This document shows, piece by piece, positions 11,040 through 24,031 of a stretch of 64,000 bases of DNA. The position numbers were made by a program, and so were the translations under genes. The notes beneath the pieces are model-generated. The model did no database searches. It saw nothing but the letters and a program-made list of their open reading frames with translations, and was not told the origin of the DNA. The first letter of the stretch is position 1; each line of letters opens with the position of its first letter. Source of the stretch: Mytilisepta virgata (taxonomy: Eukaryota > Mollusca > Bivalvia > Mytilida > Mytilidae); NCBI GenBank assembly GCA_028015205.1, contig CM051520.1:9892501-9956500 (forward strand), given 5' to 3'.

Positions 11040-13340
11040 ATGCTTTAATCGTCTGATTATTGGATGTATTTGTTTATTAAGCCTCACTTGCCCTGCCCAT
11101 GATGGCAATGGAACAATTGGAACAATTATTTTCCAAAAATTTGCTCTACCAAACTCACGGCATCTTTTGAAAAATTCATCCGCCACTAAGGAAATCTTTA
11201 CTTTAATATTTATTCTGAATGAAAAAGGTAATGCACTATGAAATGTGTATTAAATAAACTTTTCATCAAGTTCCAGTTCAGAATTAATTTTAACAATAAA
11301 AATATTGACAATTTATGTGGTTGTGTTTTCGTCATAGATTTTGACTTTGATGGAACCTTAAGGTCCATTCTGGTAATTCTACGTGGCATACAGTCTACTT
11401 CATCAGTGGATACATCTTCGGGAGTAACGAACAGCCGCATATGACAATTGGGTCGCGTTGACCTACATTTCACGCTTCATTGACTTTGGTTAAAGTTTGC
11501 ATTAACATCCATTTCTGGAATACTACATCATATATAGACATGAAACTATCAATTGATACCACCTACTTGACAAGAAAGTTTATGGGAAGCCAACCACAAC
11601 ATCCATATTGAGTTCCTGTTCCATGAATAACATGGCCGCAACAACTTTTTATAGTCAATATGGCCACCATAAAAAAAAATGGTTATTTTCCCGCGACCGC
11701 GCGGGTTCAATGTCTAGTTTAATATAAATTGAATACGTATTTGCTAAACTGATTCTCATTGATTCAAATGCGTTAATATGAATTAGAACCTTACTTACTC
11801 TTGTCATGCCTGTTGAAACAGTCAAAAGAAGAATCACACACACACATAACACACAAATATTAAATAAATGTTTATACATATGGAAAAAAGGAAAACAATT
11901 ATAAACAAGATAACATTATTAACAAAACTTTTTAGAATGCATACACTTAATTAGTCCACTGATAAAAAAATTATATGAAAATGTAGTAATTTGTCGGAAA
12001 TTAGTAGTCTTAAAAATTATGTTGATAGAATATCCATTGCATTCTAAGATTTGAACACTTATTATTTTTTTGTTTCATTTTTTTTTTTTTTTTTTTTTTT
12101 TTTTTGTGTTTCTTTTGTTAAATTCATTTTTGCTGAGATTATGAATCATTTCTTTGTAAATGTACAAATAATATACCATATAAAAGATACCTGATGTTAA
12201 TTATGTTAATTAAAAAGGGAAATAATCTACCTTAAAAATGATATTTTTTATCCACCTCTTCATGCCTTAAACAAATAAATATGAACCCATACGATGGTTA
12301 AGGTGAAAACCACAAATGACTTTATTTACTCTTTCGGAATATATAAATATTAAACATTTTTCTGCGTGTTAAATTTTCTGAATCCTAGGGCATCAAGTTT
12401 CCAAATTATTTATTTTACCGATTACCCCAAACAATGCTTATCTTAAAAATACATCAGGGAATATCAGTCCAATGTTCACATGTATTGGCAATCTTATTGA
12501 TATATGAGTTGCCCATCCAGGATTAATCTGGATATTAAATAATATATATGATATTTTTATACTTCTTGTTGATAAGAAAATATCAAATTTTAAGGTATAA
12601 TATATCTTGTTGGAATATTAAGAATACATTTCATTCCGCTGATAAGAATATGTCATGGGTTTTTCCGTTGAAGATCTAGTACACGATTTTCTTGACGCAA
12701 AATCAAAAGGTCTTTTATACTTTAGGTATATAATTTACGTTCATAGTTGATGCAAATACCATACCAAATTTCAGATTATTTTATTTTTATTTTATTTCAT
12801 TTTTATTTATTATATTATTATTTTTTGCATTAAAAATGTATATGAGAAATTTTGCTAAACATTATATATATTTAGACAATGTAGAAATATTAATCATTTC
12901 TACTTTAATTGGAGATTTACGAGATATTATTTCGGCAATGGAATTATATCTCTTCAGAGATGCTCGAAGCCGAAATAGTAATTCTAAAAGGACCCTGGAT
13001 AACTCTACCACTGAATGACCAGAAAAATATATCCAAACATAAAGCTACTTCTTGTTTAAAAAACAGTTTTATCAATGTTACACTTACATGGAAGTAACAA
13101 ATGTTACCTGTTTAACAATCAAACCTGACTTGCTGACTGGGTAGGCATTGATTTGATTGTCTGCGCCAGTCTTCAAACATTAAAGAATTATATGCTTCGA
13201 AAGGGCTTTAACGCCAATATCAAACACAATTTCATTCAATAAGAAAGTGTATTTTGTTGTGATTCTTGTTCATCCTGGGCCTCTATAGTTTTCTTTTGGG
13301 ATGAGCCTCAGGTTTTTCTGGTTCATCATGGATTACTGGT
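11040..13340. other. No gene seen; repeat debris
   Basis: About 11350-11720 resembles the interior of the element at 2076-4223 (GTTAAAGTTTGCATT, then a TACTACATNNTNTA motif) with a GTCGCGTTGACC variant. A T28 run lies at 12078-12105. The rest is AT-rich with only short chance frames. Confidence 0.45.
12078..12105 (+). repeat. Poly-T tract (28 T)
   Basis: An unbroken homopolymer, possibly the A-tail of an old retroposon read on the other strand. Confidence 0.8.
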
Positions 13341-13348
13341 GCCTACTA

Positions 13349-13621
13349 CTAGTACACAATCTGTTGGTTGCTGGTACTGTAGTTCTCCATACGTCTCTGT
13401 CCGGGACTCCCTCTATAGCTGGTTTTAGGTCGATCACCCACAGTTTCTTTATATCTGCCTAATATTCTTGTCGCCATGTATTAAAAAAAAATACTCTGTC
13501 GTTCTTTCTTTCTTTTACCTCGGAGTTCTAACCCAACGATTGTCTCGTAATGTTGGTTTACGGAGGGTACTAGTATGTCCAACAGGAAGGAAAACCGCCT
13601 CGGTGGTCTCGTCATTAGCAT
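13349..13621 (-). CDS. Possible small ORF pair in one frame, unknown
   Basis: On the minus strand an ATG at 13621 opens 46 codons (MLMTRPPRRFSFLLDILVPS ... LELRGKRKKE) ending in TAA at 13483-13481. One codon later, in the same frame, an ATG at 13477 opens 42 codons (MATRILGRYKETVGDRPKTS ...) to a stop at 13349. The sequence is less AT-biased than its surroundings. A donor-like GAG|GTAAAA lies inside the first part, so it could instead be an exon end. A TAG directly precedes the first ATG. No family is recognised and there is no splice acceptor evidence. Confidence 0.22.
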
Positions 13622-13779
13622 CTAACAGTTCGCAGGCACGTGGGGAACGTACACACAGAGACCAAGTACACAGTGAGGCCAAACGTCATCATACTATAAA
13701 TAAATATATGAATATGCTTAGAGATAAAAATAAAACACTATATTTATATTTTGGTTTTCCCGAAAGAAAAAAATAATAT

Positions 13780-15050
13780 AAAACGTAAAATTCAAAGTAT
13801 TATAACATGATTTATAACAATGAAATTAATTAATATGTTAGATTATTTACTACATTTGTTAAACAATTATTTTTAATCATAATTTAGCAGTTTGTTGTTT
13901 TTGTTTTGTTTTGTTTTTACGCTTCGCGGGGTTACAGAGGTAATTGTTAATTTTGTCATTTCTTGAAATATGTCTTGATTATAATACTTTTGTTGAATAA
14001 TTATCTGTGGGTAATATATTATCTACCACAAGTGGTAGAAATGTGAATTTGTCAACCTGTATCTGTTCGTTGATTTGCTTGTGGTCAAAATATAATTTTC
14101 ATTCATGCATATATAAAAAAGCTGAATCCATCACTGGAAAAATTAAACAGTTCTTCAAGATCTCAATCAATTCTATTTTCTTGGTAAAAAAACACCGACA
14201 TTTGAAAATTCAGTGAATGGTGGAGAAAGAGATATACTACACTTATTAAATGATTCAAAAAGGTGGAGGTGAAATAACTTTTGAAGGAATAATGCATTCT
14301 CTTGTTTCCAATAAATCTTTCACAATGCAACAATCTACATGATTCTGTAATGTTGACAGCAAACGTATAGCTATCAGGGGGGGGGGGGGGGGGGGGGGGG
14401 CACACCTTTGATTTTTATGGGGGGGGGGAGAGGGCATGGATGGAATTTGAAAAAAGGCAGGATGCACAATTTGGTGAAAAAAAGACAGGACCAAAAATCC
14501 TCATTAAAAAAGGCAAGATGACAAATGTAGTTAAAAAATGAAAAAAGGCACGACTTAGGATGACTTCCATGCCCCCCCTTTCCATATAAATCAAATGGTT
14601 GCTCCCTTACTGGTGTTCTTTATCTCAAAACTCCTTATACCACAAAGTCATTTTCGTCACAAGGGATATATATTTAAAACATCACAAAACTATAAGACAG
14701 TGAAGAGTTCAATAATAATTTTTTATCCCCTTTTACGAACCACTTTTAATGGAAATACTATAATGAATATGCGTTTTAATTTGTGACATACCACGTGGAA
14801 GAAAACTAAAACGATATTTAAATTGAATGCTAAAAGTTAATTGTCAAAATTGAAAGCAGATGTAATATAATTTTATGATTATATAAAAAATGATCCTGGT
14901 AAAATAAACATGTAAGATTATATCCTAACTTCACTATTACAGTTGAACCATTTTTAGTACAAGTAGATACTCAGAAATCGGAATCACAAAGGGACAGAGC
15001 TTTTATTGTCTTCAAGACCGAGAAAAATCTAACAGTCTACGCCGTTTTTA
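13780..15050. other. No gene seen
   Basis: AT-rich with a G24 run at 14377-14400 and a shorter G run at about 14419-14428. Proline-rich frames on the minus strand are translations of these G runs. Confidence 0.5.
14377..14400 (+). repeat. Poly-G tract (24 G)
   Basis: An unbroken G homopolymer followed 20 bp later by another G run. It could form a G-quadruplex; it could also be length-miscounted in assembly. Confidence 0.8.
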
Positions 15051-15655
15051 TACTCCCCGCAAACATAGTTTTTTTTGGGGGGAGGGGTATATAGGAATCA
15101 GCCTGTCCGTCTGTCTGTCTGTCTGTCAGTCTGTCCAGAAAGTGTTTGTACCTGCAGTTTCTCAAACATTCCTTATCAGAGGTTAATGAAACTTTGCATA
15201 CTGTTTGATCCTAGTACGTAGATGTGCGCATGCAGAGTATCTCCTGGTCCAATACTTTTTCCCATAATTTTTTACCCTTTTGGACTTAGAAATTCTGTCT
15301 ATCCCAAATTTCTTTTGTACCCGGAGTTTCTCAAACATGCCTTGTCAGAGGTTAATGAAACTTTGCATACTGTTAAATCCTAGTACGTAGATGTGCAGAT
15401 GAGAAGTATGTCCTGGTCCAATACTTTTTTCTATATTTATACTCTTTTGGACTTAGAAATTCTGTTCTGGTCCAATACTTTAGTCTTTTATTAGATATGC
15501 ACATAATAAGGATTTCATTGATCAATTAGCTCCTCATAGCTTTGTTAAATTGGGCTTCAAAATTTTGTAACACAGATTTGATATCAGTTTTTTTTTTTTT
15601 GTAAATTAACAGCAGCGGAGGTATATTTAGTGAGGTCCCCTCACAGTTTTAGTTT
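15050..15655 (+). mobile_element. GTCTGTCTGTC-headed bivalve repeat with two 169-bp units
   Basis: It starts CTCCCCGCAAAC...GGGGAGGGGTATATAGG, has a CTGTCTGTCTGTC block, then two copies of a segment beginning TTCTCAAACATNCCTTNTCAG, 169 bp apart. It ends near GGAGGTATATTTAGTGAGGTCCCCTCAC. Same general design as the element at 57021-58441, which also starts with CCCCGCA. Non-coding. Confidence 0.55.
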
Positions 15656-15659
15656 TGTT

Positions 15660-17095
15660 GGGGTCCATGTTGTTTATATATTTTAAGTTTTTAAGTGTAA
15701 TGTTTGTATTGTTTTTGTCTTTTCTTCGTTGTTCTCCGGAATTTGTCAGTTATTTTCGATTTTCCCCTCCTTCGAATATCTCTTTTGATATTTCTTGACT
15801 TTACTTAATTGACAAGAAAGACCAAAACGGCTTTAAATCCATTTTTGTAACATTTTTTATCCATTACATCACTTTGTTTAAAAGGAAGAAATAAAAACTA
15901 ATGGATAAAGGGGTTCTAATTGCATTATTACACTCAAGAGTTATCTCTCGTTGAACAAGAACTTGAACTTATTTATCTCTGTGTTCACAAATATTTTTGT
16001 ACTTGATTGGATGTTACATCATGTTCGTCTATCCAAAATCAGGAATATTTTGGCTACTGTCCAACTTTATTTGATAATTGAATAACGATCAATAAATATT
16101 GAGTATTTTTTTCGGGGCAATTTATTACAATTCGTGAAGATTCCCACTGTGTTTGAAAAAACTGTCTCTTATACACGTATCCAGTTTTGAGATTTGCTAT
16201 AATCGCGGTTTTTACATGTTCTTATGCCTTGTGAATGCTAAAGACCCTAGATGAAAATATTTTGTAAATGTTGCTACATGTAGGAATATAGCACATGCTA
16301 AATTTATTCCCTGGAGAAGTAGGCAAAGGGAAAATAGTATCGTACCTCGTTATCAGGCATTATCCCCCGTATTTCGTAAAATCCGCGAATAACAAAGGCA
16401 TTTATATTTTGACCAATATTAGCACAGCAAATGGTTATCAAAACAAAATCAATCTTGATGTCTTAGTGTTTCACATCTGTAATTCAATCCCGTTGACATT
16501 TTATTACACATTAAAATCATGCAGTTTTTGATGAATGATGTTTTATATCGTCATCCCGACTCGGCGTGTACCTTGTCAGCACATTAATTTTAAAAAAATA
16601 TATTAATTTAACAAGGTGAAACAAATATTCAGAATAGGAATACCGACGCTATAAGATAGTGGGCAAAAACAAGGCGAATACAATGTACGTGAGAACACTA
16701 AAATTTCAGAAAAATACTATTAAGACACGCCCAAAGGATGGAATCAAAATATGAAAGCATTAAAAATACTATTTTTAGAAATGTCAGTGTGAACTCCTAC
16801 AAAAACAATGACTAATGTAAGGTGAACCGAAAGGGAAGCATATCCTGCAACCGTTACATTGCAAGCGAGGAAAATCGTGAAGTCAGGGAAGTGTAAATTC
16901 TAGTAAGACATGACATCTTTTAGTTAGAAACGACGACCGTAAATTTTCAGGAATGATTATATTAATATAGGCTGTAAAAAATTGTCTTAGAAAATTATGT
17001 GATGGTAAATTCGTTCTGTCATGTAAATCAACGATAGTTACGAATTAACTGTGAAAACTTTAAGTTATACGTTGTACACGGTAGTATGTTTCTAC
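15660..17095. other. No gene seen
   Basis: The 78-codon frame at 16295-16531 has no splice or domain support. The rest is AT-rich. Confidence 0.4.
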
Positions 17096-17097
17096 TA

Positions 17098-17830
17098 AGA
17101 CTACAGGCTCCGAGGAACCTGTATCGTTCACCTTGATTCAATTTACCAATCAACAGCCATAAAGCACATAAGAAACAACATTTCGGATTATTGGACATAA
17201 TTTTGATATAGGACAATCTAATAACCATGGCTGCCAAGCGCTTTCAGAAAAGAAGATTTTATAGTGAATTTTCCTTTAGGGTCCTATGCATAACTAAGCT
17301 TGGCTATAGCAGCAATCTTGGTTCACAGTCCGGGTTATTGATCACAATTCTCAAAGAGAAGTATTTTAGATCCATTGCTACCAAGTTTGGTTCATTAGGG
17401 TCCTATGCATAACTAAGTTTGGCTGTAGCAGCCATCTTGGTTCACAGTCCGGGTTATTGATAACAATTCTCAAAGAGAAGCATTTTAGATCCATTGCTAC
17501 CAAGTTTGGTTCAAATTTTCTCAGTGGTTTCAGACAAGAAGAAAGTTAAATAAATTTTTCCATAGGGTCCTATTTGAATCAAAGTTCGGCTGTTGCGGCC
17601 ATTTTTGTTGACAGTCTGGATTATCGGACACAATTCTGAAAGAAGACCACCTAAGGTCAAAGGTTGGTCCCAATTGTCCCAGTGGTTTCAGAAGAGATCT
17701 TTTATGGAATGCTTACGGCGACGGGCGATGGAAGCAATTTGATAGCAATAGCTCACCTGGACCCCACTACCCTTGGTCCAGCAGAGCTAAGATATTTGGA
17801 AGGGTAGTATGCCGCATCCAGTAGTTCCAA
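17098..17830 (+). mobile_element. CTCACCTGG-family element, copy 1
   Basis: The head GGCTCCGAGGAACCTGTATCG...CAATTTACCAATCAACAGCC and the tail CAATAGCTCACCTGGACC match the layout of 37300-38466 and, inverted, 22589-24031. It contains two near-identical units of about 119 bp starting GGGTCCTATGCATAACTAAG (about 17280 and 17398). Non-coding. Confidence 0.6.
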
Positions 17831-17834
17831 CTCT

Positions 17835-18295
17835 TCATACAAAATATGATTTGTAAACACATTTAAAACCGAATAAAACCAAAAACTCAATCCCTTGCGA
17901 ATATTTGAAAGTCAAATTCAACAAAAAACAGAACACTTCAGATAGCTGTTATAGTATATAGGCGGCTTTTAATCTTCATTGTTTATTTTGCATATGTTTT
18001 ATGCTATTTTATTTGTCACATAAAAAATCAATACAAGTACTTCAAATAGCCGTAAAATTAGCCAACATTTTGAAATTTTGTTAGGTGCAGGTAAATTTTT
18101 ATGTTGGCTAAGTGAGATTTAGATTTTGTTTATTAAGCAATTAAAGCAGGTAAATAAAAAGCATATGAATTCTATTAATATACATGATCATTTTTAAGTA
18201 AACATACATAATTAAAATGCATTATATAAAACATACACATGTTGAAATAGTCAATAGAAAATAAATAATTTTCAAAAAATAACTACTTTCTATTG
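17835..18295. other. No gene seen
   Basis: AT-rich, no defined feature. Confidence 0.4.
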
Positions 18296-18296
18296 G

Positions 18297-19190
18297 TGCG
18301 TTTCCATTTCGCCTTAGCTGTGGAATTCAGCTAAAAAAAGGTAAAAAGTACTAATGGCGAAGTGGAAATTTTTTATAATTCCTTTGTAAAAACAAAATTG
18401 GTACCTTATGTGATGTTGTTTTAATGAAAACACAATTAAAAAAATCAATATTTTGAACATAAAATGAAAAAAACAAGTAACATATTATCATTAGTTTCTA
18501 AAGTCATTGCATATATGAAAATTCTGAAATTTATAGTTAAATTGTGCTCATCATTGTTGATTAATTTCATCATATCAGTAAATAAAAATATTTGAAATAT
18601 AACATTGTATCTTTTATGGCCAGTAAGAACATATTTCATCACTTCAAGTAAGACAAAGAAACATTTCAGTATTTACAATTTAAATAAGTTCTAATTTCGC
18701 CTAACTAAGGCAACATGGGAATACTTTTATATACCAGATTTTACAGCTAAGGGGAAATGTGAATACTTTCATATACATTTTTTACAGGTAAGGCGAAATG
18801 GGAACACTTTAATATACCGACTTTTACAGCTAAACTGAAATGGGAATACTTTTATATACAATATTTTACAGGTAAGACGAAATGGGAACACTTTAATATA
18901 CCAACTTTTACAGCTAAGGTGAAATGGGAATACTTCTATATAAAATATTTTACAGCTAAAGTGAAATGGGAATACTTTTATATACAATATTTTACAGGTA
19001 AGGCGAAATGGGAACACTTTAATATACCGACTTTTACAGCTAAGGTGAAATGGGAATACTTTTATATAAAATATTTTACAGCTTAAGGTAAAATGGAAAT
19101 ACTTTTATATAAAATATTTTACAGCTAAGGTGAAATGGGAATACTTCTATACAATATTTTAAAGGTAAGGCGAAATGGGAACACCTTAAA
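18297..19190 (+). repeat. 42-43-bp minisatellite and its flanking element
   Basis: From about 18690 to 19190 there are more than ten units of roughly AAATGGGAATACTTTTATAT + ACAATATTTTACAGCTAAGGTG at 42-43-bp spacing. Alternating units differ by ACAGCTAAGG versus ACAGGTAAGG. Minus-strand translation gives a 14-residue repeat (VFPFRLTCKILYIK), a by-product of a period divisible by three. At 18297-18320 an inverted monomer (TTTCGCCTTAGCTGTGG) suggests the array belongs to a larger foldback element. Confidence 0.75.
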
Positions 19191-19288
19191 TTCGTCAATT
19201 ATTTCTTATAAATTTGTATCAGTGGTACAATGTATTATATCATTTTTAAATAGTTCTATAAGCATGATTTTAAGCAATCATATTCAAA

Positions 19289-19436
19289 GTTTTTTTTTTT
19301 TTTGGTTTATAAAGAAATAACGTCATTTTTTTTGTACACACTGTGGAACCACCGAAGCGTGTTACGCATAAGTGTGTACAACAAAATTGATGTTATTTTG
19401 AATTAACCAAAAAAACAAAAAAAACAAAAAAAAATC
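19289..19436. repeat. Imperfect foldback (MITE-like)
   Basis: TTGGTTTATAAAGAAATAACGTCA...TGTACACACT pairs with AGTGTGTACA...TGATGTTATTTTGAATTAACCAA around a spacer at about 19346-19370. Poly-T and poly-A outer ends complete the palindrome. Confidence 0.6.
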
Positions 19437-19439
19437 GGT

Positions 19440-21150
19440 CATTGCTTACATGTATGATTTATTAATTTATTACTAAACATTGTTGAAATACTTAAAATCA
19501 ACCGTTAAAACTAAATCAATGAGCGTGACGTCATGACAACGTGAAAATTTTGTTAATTGGAAAGTTAAATGAATAATTTTAGCCAATCAAAAGATGTCTT
19601 ACAAACCAAATTCAATTATTTTTTTCGTATTTCAAAATTTCTTGTGCAATATAGCAGGAAATGTTTTTCATCTTCTCATTAACATACTTTAAGTATCTTT
19701 CATAAGTATATTCTTTATCAATATATTAAATAAGGTAACCTCAGTGAAAAGTAGGACTAATTTAACTAATTGTGAAAATTATTCACTATTATTTATATAT
19801 TTTAAATATTCGGCTCTGAACTTGCGAAAATGCATCCTAATAGAAATATTTCTCTATATTCTTCTATAGTACACTAATATCGTATATTTGCATCTGAATG
19901 AAAAATTAATATTAAATGTAATGAAGAAGAAAAAGTATATGCATTTCCTCATTGTTTGCTTTATTAGACAATACTATGCCAAATATTTGAAATTTACAGT
20001 GAAAAACAACACCTTCCAAAATTTATAGAAACTGATATATAAAATATTAACCATTGCCACTTAATGTGAAAGAAATTTGAAAAAATGTCGGTTCCAGATT
20101 TAAATGCAAAAGAACAATGTGAAAGAATCAGATTCGGGACTGCATTTTTCATGGAATCAAATAACAGTATTCTGCAAAATATGCACATAAGAACATGAAT
20201 ATATTGATATTCAGATTATTCAGGTGTAAAAATCATAACCGTGATGCAAGATAATAATAATCCAATGGTTATTCCATAAATGCCACATATCTCAATGTTA
20301 TCATTCTCTAATGAATTTTCTCATCATGTTTATTATGTTGTTTTTTTTTTTTTTTTGTTTAACATCCTTCTGCCCATATTGGGTATAACTGTGCTTTCAT
20401 TAATAAACCATAAAATAAATGTTCACACAGATCCGCGAATACAAGCAAAGTATTTAAACATTAATATACAAAAATATTGCCGTTGTTGCACACGCAAAAA
20501 GGGAATATAATAAACAATGCTACAATTCTATGTTTGTTAATATAGACCTAAACATGATCATACACAAATTAAATAATTTCCTCTAAAATATTTACCATTC
20601 CTTTAATATGAGCAAAAAGGGACTTTGAAAGAAACGTTTAAAACAAAATAATACTTTTGACTAATTACCATGTATTAAATCTGTTTATATAAACTCACGC
20701 GTATATTTTAAGACATTTCTGTTTTGAGATTTATTGAAAGCGGTTTGAGTCGGAGTAAAGGTAACTAGGTTAAAGTTCCTGAGAATTTTATACTTTTTAG
20801 ACAAAATGATAAACAGAAGGCTATTAAAATAGTTCTATAAAAATCTGACACACAGGACAAAGTCACAAAACAACAACATATATTACAGAAATTGACTAGA
20901 AGACAGTTGCTTTCTTTTTCAATATTTTAAAGGATTTGTACTTAGAACGTCTTCTTCTTTTGTCATTACAACATATGTAATTTTCCATATTCTGTATAAT
21001 TATAAATCTAAAACGAGAAAATATATAAAATTATTAGAATTTATTTCATTTCTATTGCTTTCAAAATATACATTTAAAAGAGTAAATCCTGTTTAATACT
21101 AACATGTTTTCCCCTTCACCAATCCAGACTTAAAGATTTGTGATCCTTTA
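19440..21150. other. No gene seen
   Basis: AT-rich DNA with only short chance frames. Confidence 0.45.
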
Positions 21151-21275
21151 ACTCTTGGGCCGTGTTAACGAAGAGGTCCTAAGATATGACTTGTCTTAGG
21201 ACTCGAATTAGGATTGTCTTAGGATCCGTTTTGCTTATAGTAATGTTTGCAGGAGAACAGTATTTTTTGTTTGTT

Positions 21276-21345
21276 TAGGGACGAGATCAAAAGTTCAATG
21301 TAGGATAAAAAACTTAATTCACATAGTTTTTTTTACTGGCTGGAA
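21276..21345 (+). mobile_element. End fragment of the GGGACGAGATC MITE family
   Basis: GGGACGAGATCAAAAGTTCAATGTAGGATAAAAAACTTAATTCACATA matches the ends of the complete element at 53731-53997. Confidence 0.6.
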
Positions 21346-21423
21346 TGTATTTATGTAATATCAATGAAAAGGTATGGGCAATGTCGCAAAAAGTACCCGC
21401 CAAACAATTTTCCGTGCAATTCT

Positions 21424-22009
21424 GGGGCCTGGTTATCGAAGGTGTCTTAGGACTAGGATATATCTTATGATAGTCTTAGGAGTTATTGAAGATGTCTCAA
21501 CTTAGAACATATTGCAAATTTTATCCTAACTTTAGGATAACAAAATAGGTGTCTTAAGACCACCCTATCTTTGTTTTTGCCTTCAAATCCTTACATACTT
21601 AATGTACTTCTCTATGCAATAATTAGTTCATATCATTTAACATATGTTTTCGTAATATCAGATCTACTTTTTTTGTTTTGAGTACTTTTCATCTAAAATA
21701 TTATGCATGTGTTTATAATGCGAGTTGTGATCATCTTATTTCAGCTAACTTATTGAGTAGTTGTTAAATCTCTCCATGATAATATAGGTAAAACACAATG
21801 TTCCAAAACATACTTCTTATAAACTTTCAAATTCAATTTTTTAAAACTATAATGTACCGGTTTAGGACATCGCAAGATAAGATAATCCTAGGATAGCCTT
21901 GATTTACAGTTTCAGTCATGTCTTATGATAGTCCTAAGACAATTCTAAAATTTGTCATAAGACATATCTTAGGAACGATTTTAGGAAGCTTCGATAACCA
22001 GGCCTCTGT
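21424..22009. mobile_element. CTTAGGA-family MITE, inner copy
   Basis: TIRs GGGGCCTGGTTATCGAAG (21424) and CTTCGATAACCAGGCCTC (to 22009) bracket about 586 bp dense in GTCTTAGGA and its complement. Non-coding and highly palindromic. Confidence 0.65.
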
Positions 22010-22588
22010 ATTATTAATCGATTAGGTCAAGTGAAAATTAAATTGTTCTGAATAGTCATAAACTTGACGTCCGAGGAACTACGGATATTACTGCATGAAG
22101 CTGAGAAGAATAAAAACCTTGCTATTTACTCGAAAACATGTCTTATAACTTATGCATGTCCTAAGACCATCCTTAGATATGTCTCAGTCTTAAGACACTT
22201 TCGAAAACCTGGGGCCTGTTTATCGAAGCTGTTATAAGATCGGTCCTAAGACCAATCTTAGGACAGATTTAGGATCAAGTTGGGACCGACTTAGGACATG
22301 TCTCAGCACGCACATCGAAGCTATCTTCGGACTGTCTTAGCTAGGACGTCCTTACTATTGTCCTAAGTTGGTACGTAAAAGAGAAAATAGAAAATATAGA
22401 AAAATGCATTGAATTTAACCAATGAAAATAATTTTGATAAGATGAATAATTATAATTATGATTTTTATAATTATATAGATAATAGATAATAATTAAATAG
22501 TAATTGTACATTTAAACTTTAGTTGAATTCGATTTCAACACTGTCTTGTGAACTTTTCTACAAAAATATAAATCAACTACATTTTTAG

Positions 22589-24031
22589 CTCACCTGGCCA
22601 AATTCCATGTGAGCTATTGCCATCACTTGGCGTCCGTCGTCGTCGTCGAACATAGGGGTAAATTGCTGTTTTTTGCTAATAACTCAAAAACCGTTACAGA
22701 TATCGAAAATCTGACATGGGGAAAAATTGATCAGCATGACAAGATCTACCTACCCTGAAATATTTTGAAGGAAATTTCAAAACCCGTTTAGGAGTTATTG
22801 CCCTTTTTTCGTCAAATTTTCAAAATTTTAACATTTTTCGTCATTTATCTCCAAAACTATTTGAGATAGAAGTGAAATGTAAATTTGAAAAATGTTTGCC
22901 ATGTTGAGATCTACCTACCCTGATATTTTAAAGGAAATCCCAAAACCCATTTAGGAGTTGTTGCCCTTTTTTTGTCAAATTTTCAAAATTTTTTTATTCG
23001 AAAATCTTCTCCTCTGAAACCGCTGGGCCGATTGGTTTGAAACTTAATAGGAATGGTCCATAACATGTCCTCTACAAACGATCCTTAATTTATTTTGATC
23101 TGACATAAAACATGGCGGCTGTCGTAGCTAAAAATAGAATATAGGGGTGCATGTGTTGTTTTTGTCTTATAACTTAAAAACCGTTACAGATATCAAAAAT
23201 CTGACATGGGGTAAAATTGATCAGCATGACAAGATCTACCTAACCTGAAATTTCGAAGGAAATCTTAAAACCCATTTAGGAGTTATTGCCCTTTTTTCGT
23301 CAAATTATCATAATTTAACATTTTTTGTCATTTATCTCCAAAACTATTTGAGATAGAAGTGAAATGTAAATTTGTAAAATGTTTGCCATGTTGAGATCTA
23401 CATACCCTGAAATTTTTAAGGAAATCCCAAAACCCATTTAGGAGTTATTGCCCTTTTTTCGTCAAATTTTCAAAATTTAACATTTTTCGTCATTTATCTC
23501 CAAAACTATTTGAGATAGAAGTGAAATGTAAATTTGAAAAATGTTTGCCATGTTGAGATCTACATACCCTGAAATTTTAAAGGAAATCCCAAAACCCATT
23601 TAGGAGTTATTGCCCTTTTTTGTCAAATTTTCAAAATTTTAACATTTTTGCATTTATCTCCAAAACTATTTGAGATAGAAGTGAAATATAAATTGAAAAA
23701 TGTTTGCCATGTTGAGATCTACCTACCCTGAAATTTTGACGGGAATCCCAAATTCTATTTAGGAGTTATTGGTTTGTGTAATTTGAGGTCGGGTTCTGTT
23801 ACATTTATTTAAGGTTCACCCTTATTCCTGATCAATTTTGTCAACTTCCTGCCAGGACTACCACCATCAGGGAACATATTTTAACATTAAACCTTATGAA
23901 AAATAAATCTTCAACAAATTTTCCCTGAACAATTCAACCAATTGCAACAAACTTGGTCAAATAGTTGATAAATTGTCCAATGAAAACCAGACTCCAGGTG
24001 AGCGATACAGGCTCTAGTGAGCCTCTTGTTT
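22589..24031 (-). mobile_element. CTCACCTGG-family element, nested copy
   Basis: It begins TTTTTAGCTCACCTGGCC...GTGAGCTATTGCC and ends CAGGTGAGCGATACAGGCTCTAGTGAGCCTCTTGTTT, the inverse of 37300-38466. It contains a GTCGTCGTCGTC block and a tandem array. It sits inside the MITE at 22211-24550. Confidence 0.65.
22740..23770 (+). repeat. 161-bp tandem array
   Basis: The phrase TTGAGATCTAC recurs at about 22905, 23393, 23555 and 23715 (160-162-bp multiples). Each unit has AAACCCATTTAGGAGTTATTGCCC and ATCTCCAAAACTATTTGAGATAG. Confidence 0.8.

Larger units (their letters stand above)
21158..22214. mobile_element. Outer CTTAGGA-family MITE (diverged)
   Basis: The end GGGCCGTGTTAACGAAG at 21158 is a diverged inverse match to CTTTCGAAAACCTGGGGCC at about 22198-22217. 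The interior is rich in TCCTAAGAC/GTCTTAGGA words. It contains a complete younger copy (21424-22009) and a fragment of another family at 21276-21345. Confidence 0.45.

Noticed and set aside
14163..14494. Proline-rich minus-strand frames
   Set aside because: Produced by the G24 and neighbouring G runs.
18700..19190. CRISPR-like regular array
   Set aside because: Repeat and spacer are not distinguishable: units vary throughout and are contiguous, in a eukaryotic setting. It is a minisatellite.
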